Source: an uncultured Arthrobacter sp.
Lineage (GTDB): Bacteria > Actinomycetota > Actinomycetes > Actinomycetales > Micrococcaceae
Reading direction: 5' to 3'
DNA: 64,000 nt
Assembly (NCBI RefSeq): GCF_947495145.1
Contig: NZ_CANLXP010000006.1
Location: 1-64,000, forward strand
This document shows, one piece after another, positions 17,851 through 28,019 of the stretch. The stretch's first letter is position 1, and the number at the start of each line of letters is the position of its first letter. The notes beneath the pieces were generated by a model. The model was not told where the DNA came from. It saw nothing but the letters and a program-made list of their open reading frames with translations, and made no database searches. A program made the translations under genes and the position numbers.

Positions 17851-19035
17851 TCAGCTGGTCGCGGGCTTCCGATCCGGCATTGCCAACCGGAAAACCTTCG
17901 CCCAGGCGGAGCCGACCTGCTTGAGCAGCGGACCGGTGGTGTACGGCAGGTTGTAGCGGGCGCAGATTTCCCGGATCTTCGGCGCCACCTCGTGGTAGCG
18001 GTTCGACGGCAGGTCCGGGAACAGGTGATGCTCGACCTGGTGTGACAGATTGCCTGTCATCAGGTGCATGAACTTTGAGCCGGAGATGTTGGCCGACCCG
18101 ATCATCTGGCGCACGTACCAGTCGCCGCGGGTTTCGCCGTCGACCATTTCCTCCGTGAAGGTGTCGGCACCTGTCGGGAAGTGTCCGCAAAAGATGACTG
18201 CGTGTGCCCACACGTTACGCACCGCATTGGCCGTCAGCGTACCGATCAGCGCCTGCTTGCCTGAGCCGGTCAGCATGGCAACCGCGGGCGTCGCAGCATA
18301 GTCCTTGCCGAACTGCTTCGCGGCCTTCAGCCCGAGTGCGCGAAGGTCCTTGCGCATGGCTTCCTTGGACTTGAGGCCTTCCTTGTACTCGGGCAGCTCC
18401 AGGTCATACAGGGCGATGCCCCACTCAAAGACCGGCGCCAGGATGGCGTTATACAGCGGGTTGCCCAGGTTGAAGGGCTTCCACGGCTGGTCATCGTCCA
18501 TCCGCAGCAGGTTGTAGCCGACGTCGCGGTCCTTGCCCACGACGTTGGTCCAGCGGTGGTGCAGGTCATTGTGCGTGTGCTGCCAGGAGCGCGCCGGGGT
18601 AACAAAATCCCATTCCCAGGTGGTCGAGTGGATGTCCGGATCACGCATCCAGTCCCACTGGCCGTGGAGGATGTTGTGGCCGAGCTCCATGTTCTCCAGG
18701 ATCTTCGCGAAGCTCAGCATGGTTGTTCCCGCCACCCAGGCAGCCTTGTTCCGGCTTACCAGTAGCGCTGCGCGTCCGCCGAACTCAAGGGCGCGCTGGG
18801 CCTTGATTACCCGGCGGATGTACGCGGCGTCGTGCTTGCCGCGGCGGGCCAGCACCTCGTCGCGGATGGCGTCCAGCTCACGGCCAAGCTCCGCGACCTG
18901 CTCATCCGAGAGGTGCGCGGCGGCCGGCGGACGAACGAGCGGATGGCCCGTGTCCGCGAGCGCACCGGGGCGTCGTCGGGGAGCCGGCTTTTCAACGGCC
19001 GTGTCCTCTGACACTTGTTCTACGAGGTCTGTCAT
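17851..19035 (-). CDS. Membrane fatty-acid (acyl-CoA) desaturase, DesA3-like
   Basis: 394 aa from ATG 19035 with AAGGAG upstream. The three histidine boxes for the di-iron centre are present: HNILH, HTHNDLHHRW and HQVEHHLFPDLP. Length and motifs match mycobacterial stearoyl-CoA delta-9 desaturase DesA3. It introduces a double bond into membrane-lipid acyl chains using O2 and electrons from a reductase. The gene directly upstream (11 bases away) encodes a flavin/2Fe-2S reductase, matching the mycobacterial DesA3/Rv3230c pair. An N-terminal charged stretch (about 60 aa) precedes the membrane domain. Confidence 0.94.
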   Translation of the reverse strand: MTDLVEQVSEDTAVEKPAPRRRPGALADTGHPLVRPPAAAHLSDEQVAELGRELDAIRDEVLARRGKHDAAYIRRVIKAQRALEFGGRAALLVSRNKAAWVAGTTMLSFAKILENMELGHNILHGQWDWMRDPDIHSTTWEWDFVTPARSWQHTHNDLHHRWTNVVGKDRDVGYNLLRMDDDQPWKPFNLGNPLYNAILAPVFEWGIALYDLELPEYKEGLKSKEAMRKDLRALGLKAAKQFGKDYAATPAVAMLTGSGKQALIGTLTANAVRNVWAHAVIFCGHFPTGADTFTEEMVDGETRGDWYVRQMIGSANISGSKFMHLMTGNLSHQVEHHLFPDLPSNRYHEVAPKIREICARYNLPYTTGPLLKQVGSAWAKVFRLAMPDRKPATS

Positions 19036-19046
19036 ACCCTCACTCC

Positions 19047-20108
19047 TTAGATATCGAGGTTCACCGGTCCGGCTGCCGCCGAAACGCACGTTTGTATTAG
19101 CTGACCGGGGTCTCCATGTACTTCGTTGGTACGAAGGTCCCGGACTTGTCCCGCGCGGAGCGGGAGCAGGCAACTGTGGCAGATGCCCATGCGGCAACCG
19201 CTCGGCATGAGCAGCCCCGCGTCCTCGCCGACCTCAAGGAGCGGTGTATCACCGTCAGCCTCGACCTCCCGGTCTGAAGCCTCAAAGGTGACCAGACCAC
19301 CGTCGTTCCCCGTTCCGTCGGCGAGGGCTGTGCTGAACCGTTCGATCGTCAGGGTTCCGGCAGGGAGCTTCGCCTGCTTTTCCCAGAGCGACTCTGCACT
19401 CTCAAGGAACTCCTCAGGGCCGCAGGCGTAGGCCGCCCGATCCCTCCAGTCCTCGCAGAGCCGGTCCAATTCGGCTGTGGAGGAGAAGTCGATACGGCCG
19501 TGCTCGGAGGTGAACCACAGCTTGACCCTGAACTGGCGGAACTGGTCCGCGAGTTCGCGCAGTTCCTCGATGAACAGGCTCTTCAGCGGAGTCCGTGCTG
19601 AATGGATCAGGACAACATCCGAGTCGGGGCGGCGGGGAACCAGCGTGCGGATCATTGACATAACCGGCGTGATGCCGCTGCCCGCCGTCAGCATCAGCAG
19701 CGGCCGAGGCCTGTCGGGGAGCACGAAAGTGCCCTGCGGCGGAGCCAGGAACAGCACATCCCCCGGCTTGGTCTCCCGGACCAGGACGCCTGAGACAGCA
19801 CCCATGTCAGTCACCGTGATCGCGGGATCCTGCCCGGCGGCAGTGCTGAGGGAGTATGAGCGCCAGTGGCGGACACCGTCCAGCTCGACGCCGATTCGCG
19901 CCCATTGTCCCGCACGGTGGGCTTTCCAGCCCCGACCCGGGCGGAAGTGGATAGTCACTGAGTCGGCCGTTTCCGGCACCACTTTCGTGACCACGCCGCG
20001 CAACTGGCGGGCCGAAAAGACCGGGTTGAACAGCGACAGGAAATCTTCCGGCGCCAACGGGGTGGTCAGGGCGGAGATAGCGTGTTTCAGCTTGGGTCTC
20101 GGTGTCAT
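19047..20108 (-). CDS. Ferredoxin reductase (FAD/NAD(P)H plus 2Fe-2S) partner of the desaturase
   Basis: 353 aa. An FAD-binding region (RSYSLSTAAG, residues about 83-95) is followed by an NAD(P)H-binding fold (MLTAGSGITPVMSMIRTL), and a C-terminal plant-type 2Fe-2S domain with CRMGICHSC plus a later Cys (QTCVSA). This is the layout of electron-transfer reductases such as Rv3230c, which supply DesA3. First gene of a two-gene operon with the desaturase. A 14-bp palindrome lies about 115 bases upstream of its start. Cytosolic or membrane-associated. Confidence 0.94.
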   Translation of the reverse strand: MTPRPKLKHAISALTTPLAPEDFLSLFNPVFSARQLRGVVTKVVPETADSVTIHFRPGRGWKAHRAGQWARIGVELDGVRHWRSYSLSTAAGQDPAITVTDMGAVSGVLVRETKPGDVLFLAPPQGTFVLPDRPRPLLMLTAGSGITPVMSMIRTLVPRRPDSDVVLIHSARTPLKSLFIEELRELADQFRQFRVKLWFTSEHGRIDFSSTAELDRLCEDWRDRAAYACGPEEFLESAESLWEKQAKLPAGTLTIERFSTALADGTGNDGGLVTFEASDREVEADGDTPLLEVGEDAGLLMPSGCRMGICHSCLLPLRAGQVRDLRTNEVHGDPGQLIQTCVSAAAGPVNLDI

Positions 20109-20220
20109 CGCTGCAGGTCCAATCGCAACTCCTTACAGGACGGGCACATGGCCGAAGATATCAGGCCGTCACGGCCAATGCAGTTTCCAGTGTGGACTCC
20201 GCACGTAAAGCTTCTATGGG

Positions 20221-20234
20221 ATTCTTATAAGAAT
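20221..20234. promoter_or_regulatory. 14-bp perfect palindrome between the reductase and lipid-kinase genes
   Basis: ATTCTTATAAGAAT is a perfect palindrome in an AT-rich patch between divergent genes. Its inner TATAAG and TATTCT could also act as -10 elements. A TetR/MarR-type operator controlling the desaturase operon, the kinase, or both is plausible. Confidence 0.55.
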
Positions 20235-20306
20235 ACTTTACTCAGCAGGCTTACGATTACTCTAGAGTCCGCTTCCAGGCAGCGGGAAGAACCGACGGAG
20301 ACATTC

Positions 20307-21206
20307 ATGACCGCAACCCACACATTCGACGCCATCTCGATCATTTTCAACCCGAACAGCACCGGAGATGCTCCGAAACTGGCCGACGAACTGCAGCAGG
20401 AGCTCAAGCAGTCCCTCCCGGACTCGGTGGAAATTGAACTGCAGCCGACCGATCACGCCGGTCATGCCGTCGAACTGGCACGCAACGCTGCCGACCGTGG
20501 CGGAAAAGTCCTCGTCGTTTCGGTGAGTGGCGACGGCGGCTACAACGAGGTAGTGAACGGGGTGATGGCCAGCTCCAATCCGGACGCGGTGAGTGCCGTG
20601 CTTGCGGCCGGCAACGCCAACGATCACCATCGCACGATCAGCCGGCAGCCTCTTGCTGACGCCATTGCCGAGGGTGCTGTGCGCAGAATCGACCTGCTGG
20701 AGATCACCATCGAGGCCGGCGCTGACGTTGAATCCGTTTACGCCCACTCCTACATCGGGTTTGGGCTGACGCCGATTGTGGCCATCGATCTCGAGAAGGG
20801 CAGCAAAGGCGCCTTCAAGGAAATGTTCACGGTGGTGCGGACCTTCGCCAAGTTCAGGCCCTTCGAGATCCGTCAGAAGGACGGGAAGCGCCGCAAGTTC
20901 GACAGCCTGGTCTTCGCCAACATCTCGCAGATGGCGAAATACGCCACGCTCAGTGAAGCCGACGACGACGCCTCGGACGGCAAGTTCGAAGTCATCACCT
21001 TCGCGCACCAGGCGAAATGGCGGATCCTGCTCCGCGCACTCCGCGCGACGACGAAGGGACTCGGGGACCAGCCCAGCCTGGATTACTACGAGTTCACGAC
21101 GCTCAAACCCATTCCCTACCAGCTTGACGGCGAGGTCCGGTCGGCGCCTGCCCACACCGTGGTGAAGGTTCGGAGCGAGCGCCGTGCTCTGGCGGTGGTG
21201 GGCTAG
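20307..21206 (+). CDS. Diacylglycerol/lipid kinase family protein
   Basis: 299 aa from ATG 20307, with CGGAG just upstream; a longer in-frame ATG at 20082 would overlap the divergent reductase gene. DAGK-catalytic motifs are FNPNSTG at the N-terminus (nucleotide binding) and SGDGGYNEVVNG (the GGDGT loop). The C-terminal beta domain includes LDGE followed by residues typical of YegS/DgkB. It phosphorylates a lipid such as diacylglycerol or a related polyprenol or sphingoid substrate; which one is unclear. Ends at a strong hairpin. Confidence 0.88.
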   Translation: MTATHTFDAISIIFNPNSTGDAPKLADELQQELKQSLPDSVEIELQPTDHAGHAVELARNAADRGGKVLVVSVSGDGGYNEVVNGVMASSNPDAVSAVLAAGNANDHHRTISRQPLADAIAEGAVRRIDLLEITIEAGADVESVYAHSYIGFGLTPIVAIDLEKGSKGAFKEMFTVVRTFAKFRPFEIRQKDGKRRKFDSLVFANISQMAKYATLSEADDDASDGKFEVITFAHQAKWRILLRALRATTKGLGDQPSLDYYEFTTLKPIPYQLDGEVRSAPAHTVVKVRSERRALAVVG

Positions 21207-21220
21207 ACCGTTTCCACGGC

Positions 21221-21261
21221 ATAAAACACAGCACCCCGGCCGCATGGACCGGGGTGCTGTG
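21221..21261 (-). terminator. Terminator for tRNA-Ser, also downstream of the lipid kinase
   Basis: A perfect 13-bp stem (21227-21239 with 21249-21261) and a 9-nt loop. On the minus strand it is followed by TTTTAT, so it is a typical intrinsic terminator for the tRNA-Ser transcript; it can also stop the convergent lipid-kinase mRNA. Confidence 0.85.
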
Positions 21262-21268
21262 GGAAAAG

Positions 21269-21353
21269 CGGAGGATGGGGGATTTGAACCCCCGAGGGCG
21301 TGAACCCAACACGCGTTCCAGGCGTGCGCCATAGGCCGCTAGGCGAATCCTCC
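21269..21353 (-). tRNA. tRNA-Ser (anticodon GGA)
   Basis: An 85-nt class II tRNA. The acceptor arm GGAGGAT pairs with ATCCTCC, discriminator G, CCA not encoded. The anticodon loop is CTGGAAC, giving GGA, which reads UCC and UCU serine codons. The long variable arm typical of tRNA-Ser is present, and the T arm reads GGGGGTTCAAATCCCCC. All arms fold by eye. Confidence 0.95.
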
Positions 21354-21458
21354 TTGTTTGGAGCAGGTTCCAGAATACCCGTACATGCCTGATGTGCCGA
21401 ATCGGGGAGCAGCCGCCCGAGCGGGCAACCCTCCCATCGGTTTGTGTAGACTATTACG

Positions 21459-21550
21459 CGGCCCCTCATGTGGTGTCATCCTGTTGAACTCCCCCAGGAC
21501 CGGAAGGTAGCAAGGGTAGGCGGGCTCTGGCAGGTGCATGGGGGGTCTTT
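21459..21550 (+). ncRNA. ffs: Signal recognition particle RNA, small bacterial type
   Basis: The conserved SRP core CAGGACCGGAAGGTAGCA occurs at about 21495-21512, with the GGAAG tetraloop helix and the partner GGGCTCTGGC downstream. The 5' CCCCTCATG pairs with the 3' CATGGGGGG, closing a single long hairpin. The -10 box TAGACT (21447-21452) predicts a start near 21459. It works with Ffh in targeting membrane and secreted proteins. Exact ends are estimates. Confidence 0.93.
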
Positions 21551-21597
21551 ACGTTCCCTGACAGCACCTTCCCTGCAGTGATCCCTGAAGGAGTCAT

Positions 21598-22518
21598 GTG
21601 ACCGCCGGACGCTTCGCACCCAGCCCCACAGGTGAGCTGCACGTGGGCAACCTGCGGACCGCCATCCTGGCCTGGCTTTTCGCCCGCTCCACGGGCCGAC
21701 GCTTCCTGCTGCGCGTCGAGGACCTCGACCGGGTCCGCGCCGGAGCGGAGGATGCGCAGCTCGACGAGCTTGCCGCCGTCGGGCTCAGCTGGGACGGCGC
21801 GGTCACGCGGCAGAGCGAGCGGCAGCCCTATTACGACGACGCCGTCGCCCGCCTGCGCCGCGACGGGCGCCTTTTCGAGTGCTTCTGTACGCGCCGCGAC
21901 ATTGCCGAAGCAGCGTCTGCTCCGCATGTCCTCCCGGGCCACTACCCAGGCACCTGCCGGAACCTGTCCGAGGCGGAACGGGAAGCCGCCCGCCGGGTGA
22001 GGCCGGCCGCACTGCGGCTGGTCACCGACGTCGGGCGCTATGACATCCGGGATGTCCTTCACGGTCCATATACCGGTGCGGTTGACGACTTCGTGGTGGT
22101 CCGCAATGACGGGGTGCCCGCGTACAACCTTGCCGTCGTCGTCGACGATGCGGAGCAGGGCATCGACCAGGTGGTCCGGGGCGATGATCTGCTGAGCTCG
22201 GCGCCGCGGCAGGCGTACCTTGGCTCGCTGCTTGGGCTGCCGTCGGTGGAGTACGCGCACGTACCGCTTGCGCTCAACCCCGAACGACGCCGGCTGGCCA
22301 AGCGGGATGGCGCCGTCACCCTCGAAGCGCTCACCGCGGAGGGCTGGGAAGCGGCGGAAATCAGGGCTGTAATTCTGCGCTCGCTGGGCCTGCCTGAAAC
22401 CTCGCTGGAGGCTGCGTTGGCTGCATTTGACCCGGCATTGCTGCCTCGGGAACCGTGGATTGTGGACCCTTCCCACCTGTCCTCCACCGATGCCGCTCCA
22501 GTCCCGCCCAACCGATAG
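21598..22518 (+). CDS. gluQ: Glutamyl-Q tRNA(Asp) synthetase
   Basis: 306 aa from GTG 21598 with AAGGAG at 21587-21592. A shortened class I GluRS catalytic domain: HIGH-like motif in APSPTGELHVGN, KMSKS-like motif RLAKRDGA, and zinc-binding region CFCTRRD with Tyr-x3-Cys (YPGTC). It has no anticodon-binding domain, as expected for YadB/GluQRS. It charges glutamate onto queuosine in tRNA-Asp rather than acting as a general synthetase. Its stop codon overlaps the -10 box of dnaX. Confidence 0.93.
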   Translation: MTAGRFAPSPTGELHVGNLRTAILAWLFARSTGRRFLLRVEDLDRVRAGAEDAQLDELAAVGLSWDGAVTRQSERQPYYDDAVARLRRDGRLFECFCTRRDIAEAASAPHVLPGHYPGTCRNLSEAEREAARRVRPAALRLVTDVGRYDIRDVLHGPYTGAVDDFVVVRNDGVPAYNLAVVVDDAEQGIDQVVRGDDLLSSAPRQAYLGSLLGLPSVEYAHVPLALNPERRRLAKRDGAVTLEALTAEGWEAAEIRAVILRSLGLPETSLEAALAAFDPALLPREPWIVDPSHLSSTDAAPVPPNR

Positions 22519-22521
22519 AGT
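22516..22521 (+). promoter_or_regulatory. Leaderless -10 box of dnaX, TAGAGT
   Basis: TAGAGT includes the gluQ stop codon and lies exactly 6 nt before the dnaX GTG at 22528. There is no Shine-Dalgarno sequence, so dnaX is probably read from its own leaderless mRNA. Confidence 0.55.
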
Positions 22522-22527
22522 TCTTCT

Positions 22528-25368
<2,841 letters not shown>

Positions 25369-25438
25369 CCGTGCCGTCCATCACCGCCCGGCCAACTGAT
25401 TCTGACTCCAAAGCACCACCTACAGCTAAGGCAAACCC

Positions 25439-26035
25439 GTGTACGAAGGCGCAGTTCAGGAGCTCATCGACGAGCTGGGACGCCTGCCCGGCGTGGGCCC
25501 CAAGTCGGCACAGCGCATCGCGTTCTACATCCTGGAAGCAGACGGGGAAGACACCAAGCGTCTCGTCAACGCAATTGTCACCGTCAAGGAAAGGGTCAAG
25601 TTCTGCACGATCTGCGGCAACGTGGCTGAGCAGGAGACCTGCGGCATCTGCCGTGACCCACGGCGTGACCCGACTGCGATTTGTGTGGTCGAGGAGTCCA
25701 AGGACGTCATCGCCGTCGAACGCACGCGTTCCTTCCGCGGTAAGTATCACGTTCTCGGCGGATCAATCAATCCGATCGCCGGGATCGGCCCGGAACAATT
25801 GCGCATTCGGGAGCTCCTGAGCCGCCTCTCCGACGATCAGGTCCAAGAAATCATCATCGCCACCGACCCCAACCTCGAGGGCGAGGCAACAGCTACGTAT
25901 CTGGTGCGCATGTTGAAGACCATCGGCATCAAAGTGACCCGCCTGGCTTCCGGCCTTCCGGTGGGCGGCGACCTCGAATACGCCGATGAGATCACCCTCG
26001 GCCGCGCCTTCGAGGGCCGCCGCACCGTCTCCTAA
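25439..26035 (+). CDS. recR: Recombination protein RecR
   Basis: 198 aa, normal length. An N-terminal helix-hairpin-helix ([17 protein letters not shown]), a four-Cys zinc finger ([16 protein letters not shown]) and a Toprim domain ([14 protein letters not shown] through EGEATATYL). It acts with RecO/RecF to load RecA on gaps. GTG start at 25439, no strong RBS, so it may rely on coupling with dnaX. Confidence 0.96.
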   Translation: MYEGAVQELIDELGRLPGVGPKSAQRIAFYILEADGEDTKRLVNAIVTVKERVKFCTICGNVAEQETCGICRDPRRDPTAICVVEESKDVIAVERTRSFRGKYHVLGGSINPIAGIGPEQLRIRELLSRLSDDQVQEIIIATDPNLEGEATATYLVRMLKTIGIKVTRLASGLPVGGDLEYADEITLGRAFEGRRTVS

Positions 26036-26042
26036 GTAGCAC

Positions 26043-26076
26043 CGGCTCACAATTAGACTCACGATTCGGTGAGCCG
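26043..26076 (+). terminator. Hairpin after recR
   Basis: CGGCTCAC (26043-26050) pairs with GTGAGCCG (26069-26076), an 8-bp stem and 18-nt loop just after the recR stop. No T-run follows, so termination is possible but weak. Further downstream TAAGAT near 26088 could be a lysC -10 box. Confidence 0.4.
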
Positions 26077-26231
26077 AAACCTACCGGTTAAGATGGTGTG
26101 CGGTTACCGGGCGGTCGATTGCGATCCTACGGCCGGAGTCCAGTGTGAAGTAGTAGTTCCAGCAACTGACCTGTTTTCGGGCGCCGATGACGCCGCCGGA
26201 TATCATCTCCCAAGTTTCAGCGAGCGTGCGC

Positions 26232-27518
26232 ATGGCCCTAATTGTTCAGAAGTTCGGTGGCTCGTCCGTGGCCGACGCGGAAGGTATCAAACGCGTCGCC
26301 AAGCGCGTCGTGGAGACGCAGGCGGCCGGCAACCAGGTCGTCGTCGTCGTTTCCGCCATGGGTGACAGTACCGATGAGCTGCTCGATCTGGCAGGGCAGG
26401 TGAGCACCTCCTCCAATCCGCGTGAGATGGACATGCTGCTCAGTGCCGGAGAGCGCATCTCAATGGCCCTGCTCGCGATGGCCATTCACGAGGCCGGGTC
26501 AAGCGCACAGTCCTTCACGGGCAGCCAGGCCGGCATGATCACCGATGCCATCCACGGCAAGGCCCGGATCATTGCCGTTTCCCCGCATCGCATTAAGGCG
26601 TCCATCGACAAGGGCGACATCGCGATTGTTGCCGGATTCCAGGGCATGAGCCGGGACAGCAATGACATCACCACGCTCGGGCGCGGCGGATCCGACACCA
26701 CGGCCGTTGCCTTGGCAGCGGCCTTGAAAGCTGACGTCTGCGAGATCTATACCGACGTCGACGGCGTCTATACGGCCGATCCGCGGGTCGTCGCCGCTGC
26801 CCGAAAAATCTCCACCATCTCCAGCGAGGAAATGCTTGAGATGGCAGCTTCGGGGGCAAAGATCCTGCACCTGCGCTGCGTGGAGTACGCCCGTCGTTTC
26901 GGCGTTCCGCTGCACGTCCGCTCATCCTTCAGCCAGCTCGAGGGGACGTGGGTACTGCCCAACCCCGACGACACCATCAAGATTCAAGAGGGAGAACCCT
27001 TGGAACAGCCCATCATCTCCGGTGTTGCCCATGACCGTTCGGAGGCGAAGGTCACCGTGGTCGGTGTGCCCGACATCCCGGGCAAGGCAGCTGAAATCTT
27101 CGGGATCGTTGCCGGCGCCCACTCCAACATCGACATGATCGTGCAGAACGTGTCCACCCACGGCTCCGGTCACACGGACATCTCCTTCACCCTGCCGATC
27201 GTCGAGGGCGCGGAGGCACTGACCGCACTCAAGGCGGCGCAGGAGAACGTGGGCTATGAGGGCATCGAATACGACGAGCAGATCGGAAAGCTGTCGCTGA
27301 TCGGCGCCGGAATGCGTTCCAATCCGGGCGTTTCCTACAAGTTTTTTAAGGCGCTGTCCGACGCCGGTGTGAACATCGACATGATCTCCACCTCAGAGAT
27401 TCGAATCTCGGTGGTCACGAGCGCAGACCTGCTCGACACCGCGGTACGCGCAGTGCATGCGGCGTTCGACCTCGACGGCGATGCCGTGGCGACCGTGTAC
27501 GCGGGTACCGGCCGCTAG
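26232..27518 (+). CDS. lysC: Aspartate kinase (alpha subunit; beta subunit encoded within)
   Basis: 428 aa from ATG 26232. The first step of the lysine, threonine and methionine branch: aspartate to aspartyl phosphate. The kinase domain starts with the signature VQKFGGSSV (residues 4-12) and includes the [11 protein letters not shown] substrate loop. Two ACT domains in the last 170 residues bind the feedback inhibitors. As in Corynebacterium, the ACT part appears to be made separately from an internal start (see 27000). Unlike the usual actinobacterial lysC-asd operon, asd does not follow; a palindromic repeat and a convergent gene do. Confidence 0.96.
   Translation: MALIVQKFGGSSVADAEGIKRVAKRVVETQAAGNQVVVVVSAMGDSTDELLDLAGQVSTSSNPREMDMLLSAGERISMALLAMAIHEAGSSAQSFTGSQAGMITDAIHGKARIIAVSPHRIKASIDKGDIAIVAGFQGMSRDSNDITTLGRGGSDTTAVALAAALKADVCEIYTDVDGVYTADPRVVAAARKISTISSEEMLEMAASGAKILHLRCVEYARRFGVPLHVRSSFSQLEGTWVLPNPDDTIKIQEGEPLEQPIISGVAHDRSEAKVTVVGVPDIPGKAAEIFGIVAGAHSNIDMIVQNVSTHGSGHTDISFTLPIVEGAEALTALKAAQENVGYEGIEYDEQIGKLSLIGAGMRSNPGVSYKFFKALSDAGVNIDMISTSEIRISVVTSADLLDTAVRAVHAAFDLDGDAVATVYAGTGR
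27000..27518 (+). CDS. Aspartate kinase beta subunit from an internal TTG start
   Basis: Codon 257 of lysC is TTG at 27000, preceded by GAGGGAG (26989-26995) at good ribosome-binding distance. Translation from here gives 172 residues, the same length as the known LysC beta subunit of Corynebacterium glutamicum, beginning at the same homologous position (before [18 protein letters not shown]). It would contain both ACT regulatory domains and form an alpha2beta2 enzyme. Inference from motif, length and homology. Confidence 0.65.
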   Translation: MEQPIISGVAHDRSEAKVTVVGVPDIPGKAAEIFGIVAGAHSNIDMIVQNVSTHGSGHTDISFTLPIVEGAEALTALKAAQENVGYEGIEYDEQIGKLSLIGAGMRSNPGVSYKFFKALSDAGVNIDMISTSEIRISVVTSADLLDTAVRAVHAAFDLDGDAVATVYAGTGR

Positions 27519-27535
27519 GCGTCCGCCCCTTCCCA

Positions 27536-27599
27536 CGTTGATTTGGCAGGACACGCCCCGAATGGCGTCCCAAAAGGGGTGTGTCCTGACAACTCAACG
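27536..27599. repeat. Palindromic repeat element, copy C
   Basis: 24-nt arms at 27536-27559 and 27576-27599 with a 16-nt loop. The same family as copies A and B, here between the convergent lysC and the 92-aa gene, where it could end both transcripts. Confidence 0.9.
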
Positions 27600-27601
27600 C
27601 G

Positions 27602-27880
27602 CTATTCGTCCGTGTGGAGGACCGGGTTCCTGAAGTAGTCCGGGTACTTCTGGACCGGTTCCGTCCGGCGCACTGTTTGGTGGTCCGGATACCTTCGAAC
27701 GGCGTAATGATGCCCGTCGGAATCCACCTCGATGTTGAGTTCGGCAAGTTCGGCTTCTGACGCGGTCTCGAACTCGTCATGTCGGTGCACTACGGGGCCA
27801 TCGAGGTCGTCCCTCTCGGCGGGACCCAGGAAGTTGGGTATTGGATTCCTGATCCAGCGACGCCGGTTTCTCTCAGCCAT
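27602..27880 (-). CDS. Hypothetical protein, 92 aa
   Basis: Start ATG 27880, with AAGG 9 bases upstream; an upstream ATG at 27940 lacks support. The protein is highly charged with an Arg-rich N-terminus (AERNRRRWIRNP) and an acidic centre (EFETASEAELAELNIEVDSD), no membrane segment and no Cys. I do not recognise the family. It is likely real because of the RBS and the orderly gap around repeat C on one side and the hairpin on the other. Confidence 0.6.
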   Translation of the reverse strand: MAERNRRRWIRNPIPNFLGPAERDDLDGPVVHRHDEFETASEAELAELNIEVDSDGHHYAVRRYPDHQTVRRTEPVQKYPDYFRNPVLHTDE

Positions 27881-27961
27881 GGGTATCGCCTTCTTTCTGC
27901 GGCTGTATGAGTACCCACATCTTAAGTCAGCGCGGAGCAAAAAGAGCCGGTATCACGCAGA

Positions 27962-27995
27962 AATCCCCCGCACCGTTACACCAGTGCGGGGGATT
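27962..27995 (-). terminator. Intrinsic terminator of the second subtilase gene
   Basis: AATCCCCCGCAC (27962-27973) pairs perfectly with GTGCGGGGGATT (27984-27995), 12 bp with a 10-nt loop, starting 24 bases after the stop of the minus-strand subtilase. A short T-rich sequence (ATTTCT) follows on that strand. Confidence 0.85.
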
Positions 27996-28019
27996 CGCTG
28001 CTCTTGGGATCGGCTGGTG

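Noticed and set aside
26077-26231. Lysine riboswitch (L box) before lysC
   Set aside because: The leader is too short and lacks the conserved L-box segments; this class is not usual in actinobacteria.
27518-27536. asd gene expected directly after lysC
   Set aside because: No aspartate-semialdehyde dehydrogenase motif occurs downstream; the next feature is repeat C and a convergent gene.
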